64,000 nucleotides of DNA from Umbilicaria muhlenbergii (lineage: Eukaryota; Ascomycota; Lecanoromycetes; Umbilicariales; Umbilicariaceae), in contig KK106983.1 in the NCBI GenBank assembly GCA_000611775.1, positions 1,849,677 to 1,913,676 on the forward strand, read 5' to 3'. Below, one piece after another: positions 9,601 through 21,344 of the stretch. The notes under the pieces were generated by a model. The model had not been told where the DNA came from. It worked only from the letters and a program-made list of their open reading frames with translations, and did not search any database. A program made the translations under genes and the position numbers. Numbering within the stretch: the stretch's first letter is position 1; each line of letters opens with the position of its first letter.

Positions 9601-10690
9601 CAACACATAATGTTATGTGTTTTGAAGACATGATTCTCTTTAAATCACAAAGATATGTAAGATTACCTTGTCTTTAACACACATTATGCTGCAAGTATAC
9701 AACAGCAGAATTCAAGACATTATATGACTTAAAACACACTTCTTGCACAGCTGCACAACATGAAAACAACAGAGAAAAAAACAAGATGTGAAGAAGCATA
9801 ATGCTGAAGACTCAATTTGAAAATCCTCACAGTTATTTCAAAAATATGAGGCAGAGCCTTGAGAAGACTGCAGTTAACATTAAAATCACTCTGATCAGAG
9901 GTGTTACAATATGATCAATTAACATTGACAGATATTGAATTACCTGATGTTAAACTAAATTGAGACTAATGTGTCTTGACACTCTGACATTTATGTCATG
10001 ACTGCACTCACAAGACTGCTTCCTTCTTTGTACTTTTCTAAATTTAAATAACTCACCTCTTGCAACAGTTCTAGACCTGCTTATGAAGTGAAATAATTAA
10101 CTGTAACATTAGAAAAGTACCTACACTCTTTTCAACCTCTGAAGGTGACAGAATATCAGCTGAGATAAACATGTATATTGATGAGAAAATTCTTCCTCAA
10201 CATCATCAAACATCTCAATTCACAGTTTACTGAGTGATCAGGAGGTTTCTAGAACATCTTAAATTCATTAATTAATTATCAACAATTAATTCTCAAGTCC
10301 TGTGAGAAGTAAGCAACAAATGATCAGAAAGTACTCTGTCATGATGACAGATAACTGTGAGAAGCAGTCATAACAAATGAAAAGTCCTGCAACATGTAAG
10401 CACCCTTGAAGATCTATTTGTAAGCACAGACAACTGCAGTAGAGGCAGTTGAAAGAGCAAGGTTCTGAATCAAATAATCTCAGCATTAAAAGTAGGTGTC
10501 TGAAGCACTGAAGAAATCATGATTAAATCACATTAAAAGAGAGGGATCTCTCCTCAATCTGAAAGACTATCCTTGACTGAAGGACAGCCAGATGATCATG
10601 AGAGATTAAAAACAATAAACATCATGAAGGTGAACCCTTGAGGTGAGGTGACCTCTGAAAATTTATAATGATGAGCAGCACATGATCTGA
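9601..10690. other. anonymous AT-rich DNA
   Basis: No gene supported. It may hold the unrecognised LTR or leader of the gypsy element that starts nearby on the right. Confidence 0.35.
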
Positions 10691-10783
10691 AGAACACCTG
10701 TCATCTAGTGTTAAAGATGCTAAATCAGAGAGATTCATACAAGGCACAGATACAAGATCTAAAAGAACAGAATAATCAGAAAA

Positions 10784-12118
10784 ACTCTCAAATAAAAGAG
10801 TTAACAACTGAGAAACAAGAATTGAAACAAAATGTGTTGAAGTTAACTTGACAACTTAACAACCCTGAAGCAAAGCAGTCAAGAGAAGGCACATTTAAAT
10901 TAAACATGAATGACACAATGAAGAAGCGTTCAGTGAAGTTTTCAGATTTATCAATTTTGAATGATGATCTTAAGCTCATGTTCTGAGTATGAGATGATCA
11001 GATGAAGAGCAAGTTATTAATCAATGATGATTGATTCAATCAGTCAGATCAAGATGAAGCTGAACATGTCAGAGTGATCTACATCAAGATGTGAGTTAAT
11101 GACAAGATCACTGAACACCTCTATTCATGACTGAAGGCTCAGTCAGGAAGAGAGATTTATGTTGAAGAGATTATTCAGTACCTGAAGAACATCTTCAAGG
11201 ATTTAAATCATCACTTGAAGGCATGAGAGCAGCTGAAGAAGTTCAAAATGTCTTATCTTGAGGACTTTAACATGTTTCAGTCAGAGTTTCTATGACTGAT
11301 GAACTCAGTGAAGATGTCAATGGATCAGTGAAAAGAGGAAATTCATGACAAGCTATATGACTCACTTTGAGTTCAAATGAAAATTTATGTTGCTGATGAG
11401 GACATGTCATTTGACGCTTACTGTAAAAAGACTCAACAGTTCATGAGAGATCTTGTTAAAGCAGATGAAAGGATCAAGAAATAAAAGAATCAGCAGAAGC
11501 TGCAGAGAAAGCAATCAACTTTTAAATTTAAAAAGAAGATAATCATCACTGTTGCATGAGAAGTAATTAAATTAATGTTAATTAACATAATTTGTTACAT
11601 CTGCAATAAGAAAGAACACCTGGTGAGGGATTGTCTTAATAAGTCAAAGAAAGCTGAGGCAAAGGCTGTAGACTCTGATCATTCAGATTCAGAAAATGAA
11701 TTACTCTAGGTGAAGTCTTCACCCTAAAGTCAATGAAAGGAGCAAAGATAAGCAAGATGAAGATGTTAACATTTTAAAGAAGTCATCATTGACCTGAGAT
11801 TATCAACTTGCAGTCAACAGCTTAATCATAAGAGTAACAGCTCTGCTAAACACTGATGCTGCTGAGAAGACTTTCATTCACAAGAAGCACTTTAAATTTG
11901 TGAAAAAGCATCTGCAGTTATACATCAAGACAGCACAGAGGTCAGTTCTCTTAACAGAATACAACAATTGAAATGTTGAGATGATCTTCAGAGCATTTAC
12001 AGCAAATTTAATGATTAACAGGAGATGAATCTCTACTCACTTCTTATTTTATGACATCAGCAGGCATGATGTTCTGATTGAGAGGAAATGATTCAAAAAG
12101 ACTAAGGTATTAATTGAT
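10784..12118 (+). pseudogene. gypsy A gag-protease, first copy
   Basis: A coiled segment is followed by a retrotransposon gag. It reads coherently when TGA is translated as Trp or Arg, for example KNIFKDLNHHLKAW and MSYLEDFNMFQSEF. A CCHC knuckle (CYICNKKEHLVRDC) is at ~11597-11640. The protease region at ~11845 has LLNTDAAEKTFIH where an active copy would carry D-T-G, so both catalytic-loop residues are changed by G-to-A. The unit is 1335 bp, exactly 445 codons. Confidence 0.75.
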
Positions 12119-13453
12119 ACTCTCAGATAAAAAAGTTAACAACTGAGAAATAAGAATTGAAACAGAATGTGTTGAAGTTAACCTGATGACTTAACAATTC
12201 TGAAGCAGAGCGGTCAAGAGAAGGCACATTTAAATTGAACATGAGTAATGCAATAAAGAAGTGTTCAGTGAAGTTTTCAGATTCATTAATTCTGAATGAT
12301 GATTTTAAGCTCACATTTCAGGTATGAGATGATCAGATGAAGAGCAAGTTATTAATTAATGATGATTGATTCAATCAGTCAGATCAAGATGAAGCTGAAC
12401 ATGTCAGAGTGACTTACATCAAGATGTGAGTTAACAGCAAGGTCACTGAACACCTTTATTCATGACTGAAGGCTCAGTCAGGAAGAGAGATTTATGTTGA
12501 GGAGATTATTTAATATCTGAAGAACATCTTCAAGAATTTAAATCATCACTTGAAGGCATGAGAGCAGCTGAAGAAGTTTAAGATGTCTTATCTTGAGAAT
12601 TTTAACATGTTTCAGTCAAAGTTTCTATGACTGATGAACTCAGTGAAGATGTCAACAGATCAGTGAAAAGAGAAAATTCATAACAAGTTATATAACTCAC
12701 TTCAAGTTCAAATGAAAATTTATGTCACTGATGAGAACATGTCATTTGATGCTTACTGTAAGAAGGCTCAACAGTTCATGAGAGGTCTTGTTAAAATAGA
12801 TGAAAAAATCAAGGAATAAAAAAATCAGCAGAAGCTGCAAAGGAAGCAGTCAGCTTTTAAATTTAAAAAGAAGATAATCATCACAATCACTGCTGTTGCA
12901 TGAGAAGTAATTAAGTTAATGTTAATTAACATAACTTGTTACATCTGTAATAAGAAAGAACATCTGATGAGGGATTATTCTGATAAGTTAAAGAAAGCTG
13001 AGGCAAAGGCTGTAGACTTTGATCATTCAGATTCAGAAAACAAGTTACTTTAAGTGAAGTCTTCACCTTAAAGTCAACAGAAGGAGCAAAGATAAGCAAG
13101 ATGAAAATGTTAAACATTTTAAAAAAGTCATCATTAACTTAAGATTGTTAACTTGCAGTCAACAGCTTAATCATAAGAGTAGCAGCTCTGCTAAACATCA
13201 GTGTTGCTGAGAAGACTTTCATTCACAAAAAGCACTTTAAATTTGTGAAAAAGCACCTGCAGTTATACATCAGGACAGCACAGAGGTCAATTTTTTTAAC
13301 AGAATATAATAATTGAAATGCTGAAATGATCTTCAGAGCATTTACAGCAAATTTAGTGATTAATGAAAGATGAATCTTTACTCACTTCTTATTTTATGAC
13401 ATCAGCAGGTATAATGTTCTGATTGAGAAGAAATGATTTAAGAAGATTAAGAT
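12119..13453 (+). pseudogene. gypsy A gag-protease, second tandem copy
   Basis: Direct repeat of 10784-12118 at a spacing of 1335 bp, so the reading frame would be kept across the junction. Same gag, zinc knuckle (12935-12980) and protease blocks. Differences from copy 1 are mostly G/A and C/T, for example CTGGTGAGG versus CTGATGAGG in the knuckle. Confidence 0.8.
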
Positions 13454-13985
13454 ATTGATTGATTACTTTAATCAAAAGCTGATTTGAACTGAGGAAGCTC
13501 AATATCAGGCAAGTAAGAACTTAATGATATCAAGATGAAAATTATAATTATCAGAAGTCAAATCAGAACATCAGACAGATGCTGAATAATGTAATAATCT
13601 GCATGAGGCAGCAATACTGACTCAGATCTTAAGAAGAGCAGAAAGAAATGAAATCATAATAATATTTAATAAAGCTGATTCTGAGGATACTGAACATTCA
13701 ACAAGATTAAATGAGTGAAAGAAAAGATTTATTAAACTGCTTAAAAAGTCAGTCCTGCAGCTACAAGCACAATCAAAGACATGAAGAGTTTAACAGCAGA
13801 TCAACATTAATGAGATGAAAAAACAACTGAATAAAAAAAAAGATTCAATGAATCATATGAGTAATTCAATGAACAAAGGTCAAAGTTCATTAAATGTAAA
13901 AAAATTAAAGAATCATAAACCTCCTCTTTATTAAAGAGTGAATATTATACTTCTGAAAGCAGAAAACTTCCTATGCAATGTTAAA
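13454..13985 (+). other. gypsy A gag-pol linker
   Basis: Degenerate sequence between the second protease copy and RT. Its translation is rich in Lys, Gln and Asn with several stops. No domain recognised. Confidence 0.4.
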
Positions 13986-15302
13986 AAAAAAGAGATGATT
14001 ATTAATGTCATTAACATTCATGAGGTTAATCATTTAATAAAAAACTGAAGAAACTCTTGTCTGCTGCTGCAGAATGAAATGAAGCTGAATTAAAGAATAA
14101 AGAAAAAATTACCTCATCAGTATTAGAAGTTTGTGAAGGTTTTCAGCAAGATGACATCAGATCAGCTGTCTTTACATAAGGAAAAAGTGAATCATGATAT
14201 CATCTTAAAAGATGAGAACAACCTGACCTCAAGTCTCTTATACAGCATGTCACTGAAGCAGTTGAAGTTAATCAAGGCTTACTTTGAAGATCATCTGAAA
14301 AAGAATTTCATAATCTTTAATGATGCTTCTTATATGTCATCAGTTCTCTTTGCAAAGAAACCTGAAAAGAGGTGATGTTTTTGTGTTGACTACTAAAAAC
14401 TTAATATAATCATTAAGAAGAATAAGTACTTCTTGTCTTTAATTGAAGAGACCTTAGCATGATTGATTAAAGCAAAGATTTTTATTAAGCTGAATGTTAA
14501 GCAGGTATTCTACTGAATACAGATGAAAAAGTTTGTCAAGAATTTAATCACCTTTCAAATAAGGTATGAATTCTACAAATATAAGATCTTATCTTTCAGT
14601 CTTTGCAACAGACTCATCTTCTTTCAGAGGTATATTAATAATGTTTTATTTAATTATCTGAATGATTTCTGCACAACTTATGTGAATGATATTTTAATCT
14701 ACTCAGAGAATTCATTGAAACATGACACTCAAGTTAAAAAGATACTTCAACACCTTAAGAAAGCAGGCCTACAAGTGAACATAAAAAAAAATGAGTTCAA
14801 CATTCAATTTATTAAGTTTCTGAGCTTCATCATCAGCACTGAAGATATTATAATGAACTCAGACAAAGTTTCTGTCATTAAGAATTAACTGTTATTGAAA
14901 TTAATTAAGAAAATTCAATTCTTCCTGAGATTCTGCAACTTTTATCATTACTCATTGAAAAAATGAGGTCAAGTTGTATGCTTGTTGACAAAGTTGATCA
15001 CAAAAGGGGCCTGACACCTCTTAGAAGAGCTGAAAATTTAAGCTTTTGAGAAGGCAAAAGAGTTGATGCTATCAGATGTTATCTGAGCTCATTACTCACC
15101 TTATTTGAAAACTCAAATGAAGACAGATGTCAGCAGTGAAGTTGTTACAGAAGTGCTCACTCAGCAACAGAAAGATGATAAGTGAAAACCTGTAATTTAC
15201 TTCTCAAAGACAATGTCACCTGAGGAAATGTGATATGAGATTCATGACAGAGAGATGTTAACAGTTGTTAAAGCTCTTCAAGAATGACATGACATGTTAT
15301 TA
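13986..15302 (+). pseudogene. gypsy A reverse transcriptase and RNase H
   Basis: RT is recognisable from ~14130 (SDQLSLHKEKVNHDIILKD) through the core at 14679-14690. There the catalytic YxDD box reads YVNDILIYS, an Asp-to-Asn change consistent with GTGGAT becoming GTGAAT. RNase H begins at ~15170 (KPVIYFSKTMSPEEMWYEIH, with TGA at Trp) and stops at the FB junction after the LQEWHDMLL equivalent. Stops and substitutions show it is dead. Confidence 0.8.
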
Positions 15303-15726
15303 CATTCACAACTTGGCAGCCTGCTCAAAAATAAAGTTTTAGTTAATAGTACTTTATGCGCTCAGAGCACTCTCTGAGCAGTAAATGAGCTCATACAAAT
15401 CTTACACTTTAAATAACTATTATACCTTCATGAATAATAAGAAACTTTTTATTGAAAAGTTTTAAATCTCTTTATTCTGTACACTTTACAAACTAAAGAT
15501 TTCTTCATAAGTTTTAATTTGCAATAGTTATGAATTAAAAAACTTTTAACTAATTATAAATATATTAGCATATTGAATAACTATTGCGCTTTTATACTGA
15601 TGATATAACTTTCAGTTTATAAGTTGTAGAGAATAAGCTATTTAAGAGTTTTCTTATACAAAGTTTCTTTTTATGTGTTGTTGTTGTTGAGTTATTCAAA
15701 AAGTCATTAAAAGTCTATTTATTAAT
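15303..15726 (+). mobile_element. FB family arm (A end) entering the satellite
   Basis: Starts with the A terminus (CATTCACAACTTGGCAGCC, a C-to-T variant of the family end). It follows the family arm inward to CTATTTATTAAT, the edge of the central spacer in the complete elements. At that point the 13-bp array begins; no matching right arm is found after the array. Confidence 0.75.
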
Positions 15727-18700
15727 TTGAAAAACGGCCTTGAAAAACGGCCTTGAAAAACGGCCTTGAAAAACGGCCTTGAAAAACGGCCTTGAAAAAC
15801 GGCCTTGAAAAACGGCCTTGAAAAACGGCCTTGAAAAACGGCCTTGAAAAACGGCCTTGAAAAACGGCCTTGAAAAACGGCCTTGAAAAACGGCCTTGAA
15901 AAACGGCCTTGAAAAACGGCCTTGAAAAACGGCCTTGAAAAACGGCCTTGAAAAACGGCCTTGAAAAACGGCCTTGAAAAACGGCCTTGAAAAACGGCCT
16001 TGAAAAACGGCCTTGAAAAACGGCCTTGAAAAACGGCCTTGAAAAACGGCCTTGAAAAACGGCCTTGAAAAACGGCCTTGAAAAACGGCCTTGAAAAACG
16101 GCCTTGAAAAACGGCCTTGAAAAACGGCCTTGAAAAACGGCCTTGAAAAACGGCCTTGAAAAACGGCCTTGAAAAACGGCCTTGAAAAACGGCCTTGAAA
16201 AACGGCCTTGAAAAACGGCCTTGAAAAACGGCCTTGAAAAACGGCCTTGAAAAACGGCCTTGAAAAACGGCCTTGAAAAACGGCCTTGAAAAACGGCCTT
16301 GAAAAACGGCCTTGAAAAACGGCCTTGAAAAACGGCCTTGAAAAACGGCCTTGAAAAACGGCCTTGAAAAACGGCCTTGAAAAACGGCCTTGAAAAACGG
16401 CCTTGAAAAACGGCCTTGAAAAACGGCCTTGAAAAACGGCCTTGAAAAACGGCCTTGAAAAACGGCCTTGAAAAACGGCCTTGAAAAACGGCCTTGAAAA
16501 ACGGCCTTGAAAAACGGCCTTGAAAAACGGCCTTGAAAAACGGCCTTGAAAAACGGCCTTGAAAAACGGCCTTGAAAAACGGCCTTGAAAAACGGCCTTG
16601 AAAAACGGCCTTGAAAAACGGCCTTGAAAAACGGCCTTGAAAAACGGCCTTGAAAAACGGCCTTGAAAAACGGCCTTGAAAAACGGCCTTGAAAAACGGC
16701 CTTGAAAAACGGCCTTGAAAAACGGCCTTGAAAAACGGCCTTGAAAAACGGCCTTGAAAAACGGCCTTGAAAAACGGCCTTGAAAAACGGCCTTGAAAAA
16801 CGGCCTTGAAAAACGGCCTTGAAAAACGGCCTTGAAAAACGGCCTTGAAAAACGGCCTTGAAAAACGGCCTTGAAAAACGGCCTTGAAAAACGGCCTTGA
16901 AAAACGGCCTTGAAAAACGGCCTTGAAAAACGGCCTTGAAAAACGGCCTTGAAAAACGGCCTTGAAAAACGGCCTTGAAAAACGGCCTTGAAAAACGGCC
17001 TTGAAAAACGGCCTTGAAAAACGGCCTTGAAAAACGGCCTTGAAAAACGGCCTTGAAAAACGGCCTTGAAAAACGGCCTTGAAAAACGGCCTTGAAAAAC
17101 GGCCTTGAAAAACGGCCTTGAAAAACGGCCTTGAAAAACGGCCTTGAAAAACGGCCTTGAAAAACGGCCTTGAAAAACGGCCTTGAAAAACGGCCTTGAA
17201 AAACGGCCTTGAAAAACGGCCTTGAAAAACGGCCTTGAAAAACGGCCTTGAAAAACGGCCTTGAAAAACGGCCTTGAAAAACGGCCTTGAAAAACGGCCT
17301 TGAAAAACGGCCTTGAAAAACGGCCTTGAAAAACGGCCTTGAAAAACGGCCTTGAAAAACGGCCTTGAAAAACGGCCTTGAAAAACGGCCTTGAAAAACG
17401 GCCTTGAAAAACGGCCTTGAAAAACGGCCTTGAAAAACGGCCTTGAAAAACGGCCTTGAAAAACGGCCTTGAAAAACGGCCTTGAAAAACGGCCTTGAAA
17501 AACGGCCTTGAAAAACGGCCTTGAAAAACGGCCTTGAAAAACGGCCTTGAAAAACGGCCTTGAAAAACGGCCTTGAAAAACGGCCTTGAAAAACGGCCTT
17601 GAAAAACGGCCTTGAAAAACGGCCTTGAAAAACGGCCTTGAAAAACGGCCTTGAAAAACGGCCTTGAAAAACGGCCTTGAAAAACGGCCTTGAAAAACGG
17701 CCTTGAAAAACGGCCTTGAAAAACGGCCTTGAAAAACGGCCTTGAAAAACGGCCTTGAAAAACGGCCTTGAAAAACGGCCTTGAAAAACGGCCTTGAAAA
17801 ACGGCCTTGAAAAACGGCCTTGAAAAACGGCCTTGAAAAACGGCCTTGAAAAACGGCCTTGAAAAACGGCCTTGAAAAACGGCCTTGAAAAACGGCCTTG
17901 AAAAACGGCCTTGAAAAACGGCCTTGAAAAACGGCCTTGAAAAACGGCCTTGAAAAACGGCCTTGAAAAACGGCCTTGAAAAACGGCCTTGAAAAACGGC
18001 CTTGAAAAACGGCCTTGAAAAACGGCCTTGAAAAACGGCCTTGAAAAACGGCCTTGAAAAACGGCCTTGAAAAACGGCCTTGAAAAACGGCCTTGAAAAA
18101 CGGCCTTGAAAAACGGCCTTGAAAAACGGCCTTGAAAAACGGCCTTGAAAAACGGCCTTGAAAAACGGCCTTGAAAAACGGCCTTGAAAAACGGCCTTGA
18201 AAAACGGCCTTGAAAAACGGCCTTGAAAAACGGCCTTGAAAAACGGCCTTGAAAAACGGCCTTGAAAAACGGCCTTGAAAAACGGCCTTGAAAAACGGCC
18301 TTGAAAAACGGCCTTGAAAAACGGCCTTGAAAAACGGCCTTGAAAAACGGCCTTGAAAAACGGCCTTGAAAAACGGCCTTGAAAAACGGCCTTGAAAAAC
18401 GGCCTTGAAAAACGGCCTTGAAAAACGGCCTTGAAAAACGGCCTTGAAAAACGGCCTTGAAAAACGGCCTTGAAAAACGGCCTTGAAAAACGGCCTTGAA
18501 AAACGGCCTTGAAAAACGGCCTTGAAAAACGGCCTTGAAAAACGGCCTTGAAAAACGGCCTTGAAAAACGGCCTTGAAAAACGGCCTTGAAAAACGGCCT
18601 TGAAAAACGGCCTTGAAAAACGGCCTTGAAAAACGGCCTTGAAAAACGGCCTTGAAAAACGGCCTTGAAAAACGGCCTTGAAAAACGGCCTTGAAAAACG

Positions 18701-20874
18701 GCCTTGAAAAACGGCCTTGAAAAACGGCCTTGAAAAACGGCCTTGAAAAACGGCCTTGAAAAACGGCCTTGAAAAACGGCCTTGAAAAACGGCCTTGAAA
18801 AACGGCCTTGAAAAACGGCCTTGAAAAACGGCCTTGAAAAACGGCCTTGAAAAACGGCCTTGAAAAACGGCCTTGAAAAACGGCCTTGAAAAACGGCCTT
18901 GAAAAACGGCCTTGAAAAACGGCCTTGAAAAACGGCCTTGAAAAACGGCCTTGAAAAACGGCCTTGAAAAACGGCCTTGAAAAACGGCCTTGAAAAACGG
19001 CCTTGAAAAACGGCCTTGAAAAACGGCCTTGAAAAACGGCCTTGAAAAACGGCCTTGAAAAACGGCCTTGAAAAACGGCCTTGAAAAACGGCCTTGAAAA
19101 ACGGCCTTGAAAAACGGCCTTGAAAAACGGCCTTGAAAAACGGCCTTGAAAAACGGCCTTGAAAAACGGCCTTGAAAAACGGCCTTGAAAAACGGCCTTG
19201 AAAAACGGCCTTGAAAAACGGCCTTGAAAAACGGCCTTGAAAAACGGCCTTGAAAAACGGCCTTGAAAAACGGCCTTGAAAAACGGCCTTGAAAAACGGC
19301 CTTGAAAAACGGCCTTGAAAAACGGCCTTGAAAAACGGCCTTGAAAAACGGCCTTGAAAAACGGCCTTGAAAAACGGCCTTGAAAAACGGCCTTGAAAAA
19401 CGGCCTTGAAAAACGGCCTTGAAAAACGGCCTTGAAAAACGGCCTTGAAAAACGGCCTTGAAAAACGGCCTTGAAAAACGGCCTTGAAAAACGGCCTTGA
19501 AAAACGGCCTTGAAAAACGGCCTTGAAAAACGGCCTTGAAAAACGGCCTTGAAAAACGGCCTTGAAAAACGGCCTTGAAAAACGGCCTTGAAAAACGGCC
19601 TTGAAAAACGGCCTTGAAAAACGGCCTTGAAAAACGGCCTTGAAAAACGGCCTTGAAAAACGGCCTTGAAAAACGGCCTTGAAAAACGGCCTTGAAAAAC
19701 GGCCTTGAAAAACGGCCTTGAAAAACGGCCTTGAAAAACGGCCTTGAAAAACGGCCTTGAAAAACGGCCTTGAAAAACGGCCTTGAAAAACGGCCTTGAA
19801 AAACGGCCTTGAAAAACGGCCTTGAAAAACGGCCTTGAAAAACGGCCTTGAAAAACGGCCTTGAAAAACGGCCTTGAAAAACGGCCTTGAAAAACGGCCT
19901 TGAAAAACGGCCTTGAAAAACGGCCTTGAAAAACGGCCTTGAAAAACGGCCTTGAAAAACGGCCTTGAAAAACGGCCTTGAAAAACGGCCTTGAAAAACG
20001 GCCTTGAAAAACGGCCTTGAAAAACGGCCTTGAAAAACGGCCTTGAAAAACGGCCTTGAAAAACGGCCTTGAAAAACGGCCTTGAAAAACGGCCTTGAAA
20101 AACGGCCTTGAAAAACGGCCTTGAAAAACGGCCTTGAAAAACGGCCTTGAAAAACGGCCTTGAAAAACGGCCTTGAAAAACGGCCTTGAAAAACGGCCTT
20201 GAAAAACGGCCTTGAAAAACGGCCTTGAAAAACGGCCTTGAAAAACGGCCTTGAAAAACGGCCTTGAAAAACGGCCTTGAAAAACGGCCTTGAAAAACGG
20301 CCTTGAAAAACGGCCTTGAAAAACGGCCTTGAAAAACGGCCTTGAAAAACGGCCTTGAAAAACGGCCTTGAAAAACGGCCTTGAAAAACGGCCTTGAAAA
20401 ACGGCCTTGAAAAACGGCCTTGAAAAACGGCCTTGAAAAACGGCCTTGAAAAACGGCCTTGAAAAACGGCCTTGAAAAACGGCCTTGAAAAACGGCCTTG
20501 AAAAACGGCCTTGAAAAACGGCCTTGAAAAACGGCCTTGAAAAACGGCCTTGAAAAACGGCCTTGAAAAACGGCCTTGAAAAACGGCCTTGAAAAACGGC
20601 CTTGAAAAACGGCCTTGAAAAACGGCCTTGAAAAACGGCCTTGAAAAACGGCCTTGAAAAACGGCCTTGAAAAACGGCCTTGAAAAACGGCCTTGAAAAA
20701 CGGCCTTGAAAAACGGCCTTGAAAAACGGCCTTGAAAAACGGCCTTGAAAAACGGCCTTGAAAAACGGCCTTGAAAAACGGCCTTGAAAAACGGCCTTGA
20801 AAAACGGCCTTGAAAAACGGCCTTGAAAAACGGCCTTGAAAAACGGCCTTGAAAAACGGCCTTGAAAAACGGCC
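15727..20874 (+). repeat. homogeneous 13-bp satellite, 396 perfect units
   Basis: The unit TTGAAAAACGGCC is repeated head-to-tail with no variant visible over 5148 bp (396 x 13). A 397th unit (20875-20887) has one change. Each unit keeps one CpG and one GGCC. Because 13 is not a multiple of 3, three units give a 39-bp, 13-residue period in every frame; the minus strand has no stops, so it shows ~1700-residue repetitive frames that need not be genes. CpG retention and perfect homogeneity point to very recent expansion or active homogenisation. Confidence 0.97.
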
Positions 20875-21110
20875 TTGAAAAACGGCTTCCAAAATGGCTT
20901 CCAAAACGGCCTCAACGACGGCCTCAACGACGGCCTTGAAAAACGGCCTCGAAAACCAGCTTTCAAAACGGCTTTCAAAACGGCTTTCAAAACAGCTTCA
21001 ACGACAGCCTCAAAAAAAGGCTTTCAAAACAGCCTCAAAAAACGGCTTTCAAAACGGCTTTCAAAACAGCTTCCAAAATGGCTTTGATGACGGCCTCAAA
21101 AAATGACCTT
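20875..21110 (+). repeat. degenerate 12/13-bp tail of the satellite
   Basis: About 18 diverged units alternate between 12-bp (TTTCAAAACGGC) and 13-bp (TTGAAAAACGGCC, TCAACGACGGCC-like) forms. Variation includes CGG, CAG and TGG cores. It looks like the older edge from which one 13-bp variant was amplified. Confidence 0.85.
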
Positions 21111-21344
21111 GAAAATAACTTGAGAAGGCACCTTTTGAACTGACGTTTTTGACTACCATAAAGACTACCATAACTATTTGTATGTACTGAGTTAACACAG
21201 AATTTTCTGAGTTTGAGTTAAATGGGTTGGGTTTTTTCTGGGTTGGGTTTTGACATGTATAACCCACCCCAAAACCCAACCCAAACACAACCCAAACCCA
21301 AACCCACTGGGTAAAACCCAACCCATGGTGCAGCGTAGATGACT
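21111..21344. repeat. GGGTTGGGTTTT inverted-repeat block
   Basis: From ~21222 to 21328 the sequence is made of GGGTT-rich stretches on the left and AACCC-rich stretches on the right. ATGGGTTGGGTTTT and AAAACCCAACCCAT are at the ends. It resembles the ends of small hAT-type non-autonomous elements; it is not a canonical TTAGGG telomere. The flanking 21111-21221 shows nothing recognisable. Confidence 0.55.

Larger units (their letters stand above)
10691..15302 (+). mobile_element. Ty3/gypsy element A, truncated at RNase H
   Basis: Plus-strand gypsy body: gag with zinc knuckle, protease, then RT and the start of RNase H. It is cut at 15302 by an FB element. No LTR was identified. The gag-protease block is present twice in tandem. 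The sequence is AT-rich and lacks CpG, with many TGA codons (some at Trp, some where Arg CGA is expected) and fewer TAA/TAG. Confidence 0.8.

Noticed and set aside
10286-13117. Short minus-strand frames across gypsy A gag
   Set aside because: They are antisense shadows. The pair at 10788 and 12123 look alike only because of the gag duplication.
15727-20874. CRISPR array
   Set aside because: Units are contiguous 13-mers with no spacers, in a fungal context.
15696-20990. Two ~1700-residue minus-strand open frames of repeating FKAVFQGRFSRPF
   Set aside because: They are by-products of a 13-bp tandem repeat with no stop on that strand. The same peptide appears in more than one frame and there is no gene-like flank.
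21222-21328. Internal telomere repeat
   Set aside because: The motif is GGGTTGGGTTTT in an inverted arrangement, not a TTAGGG array; a small transposon is more likely.
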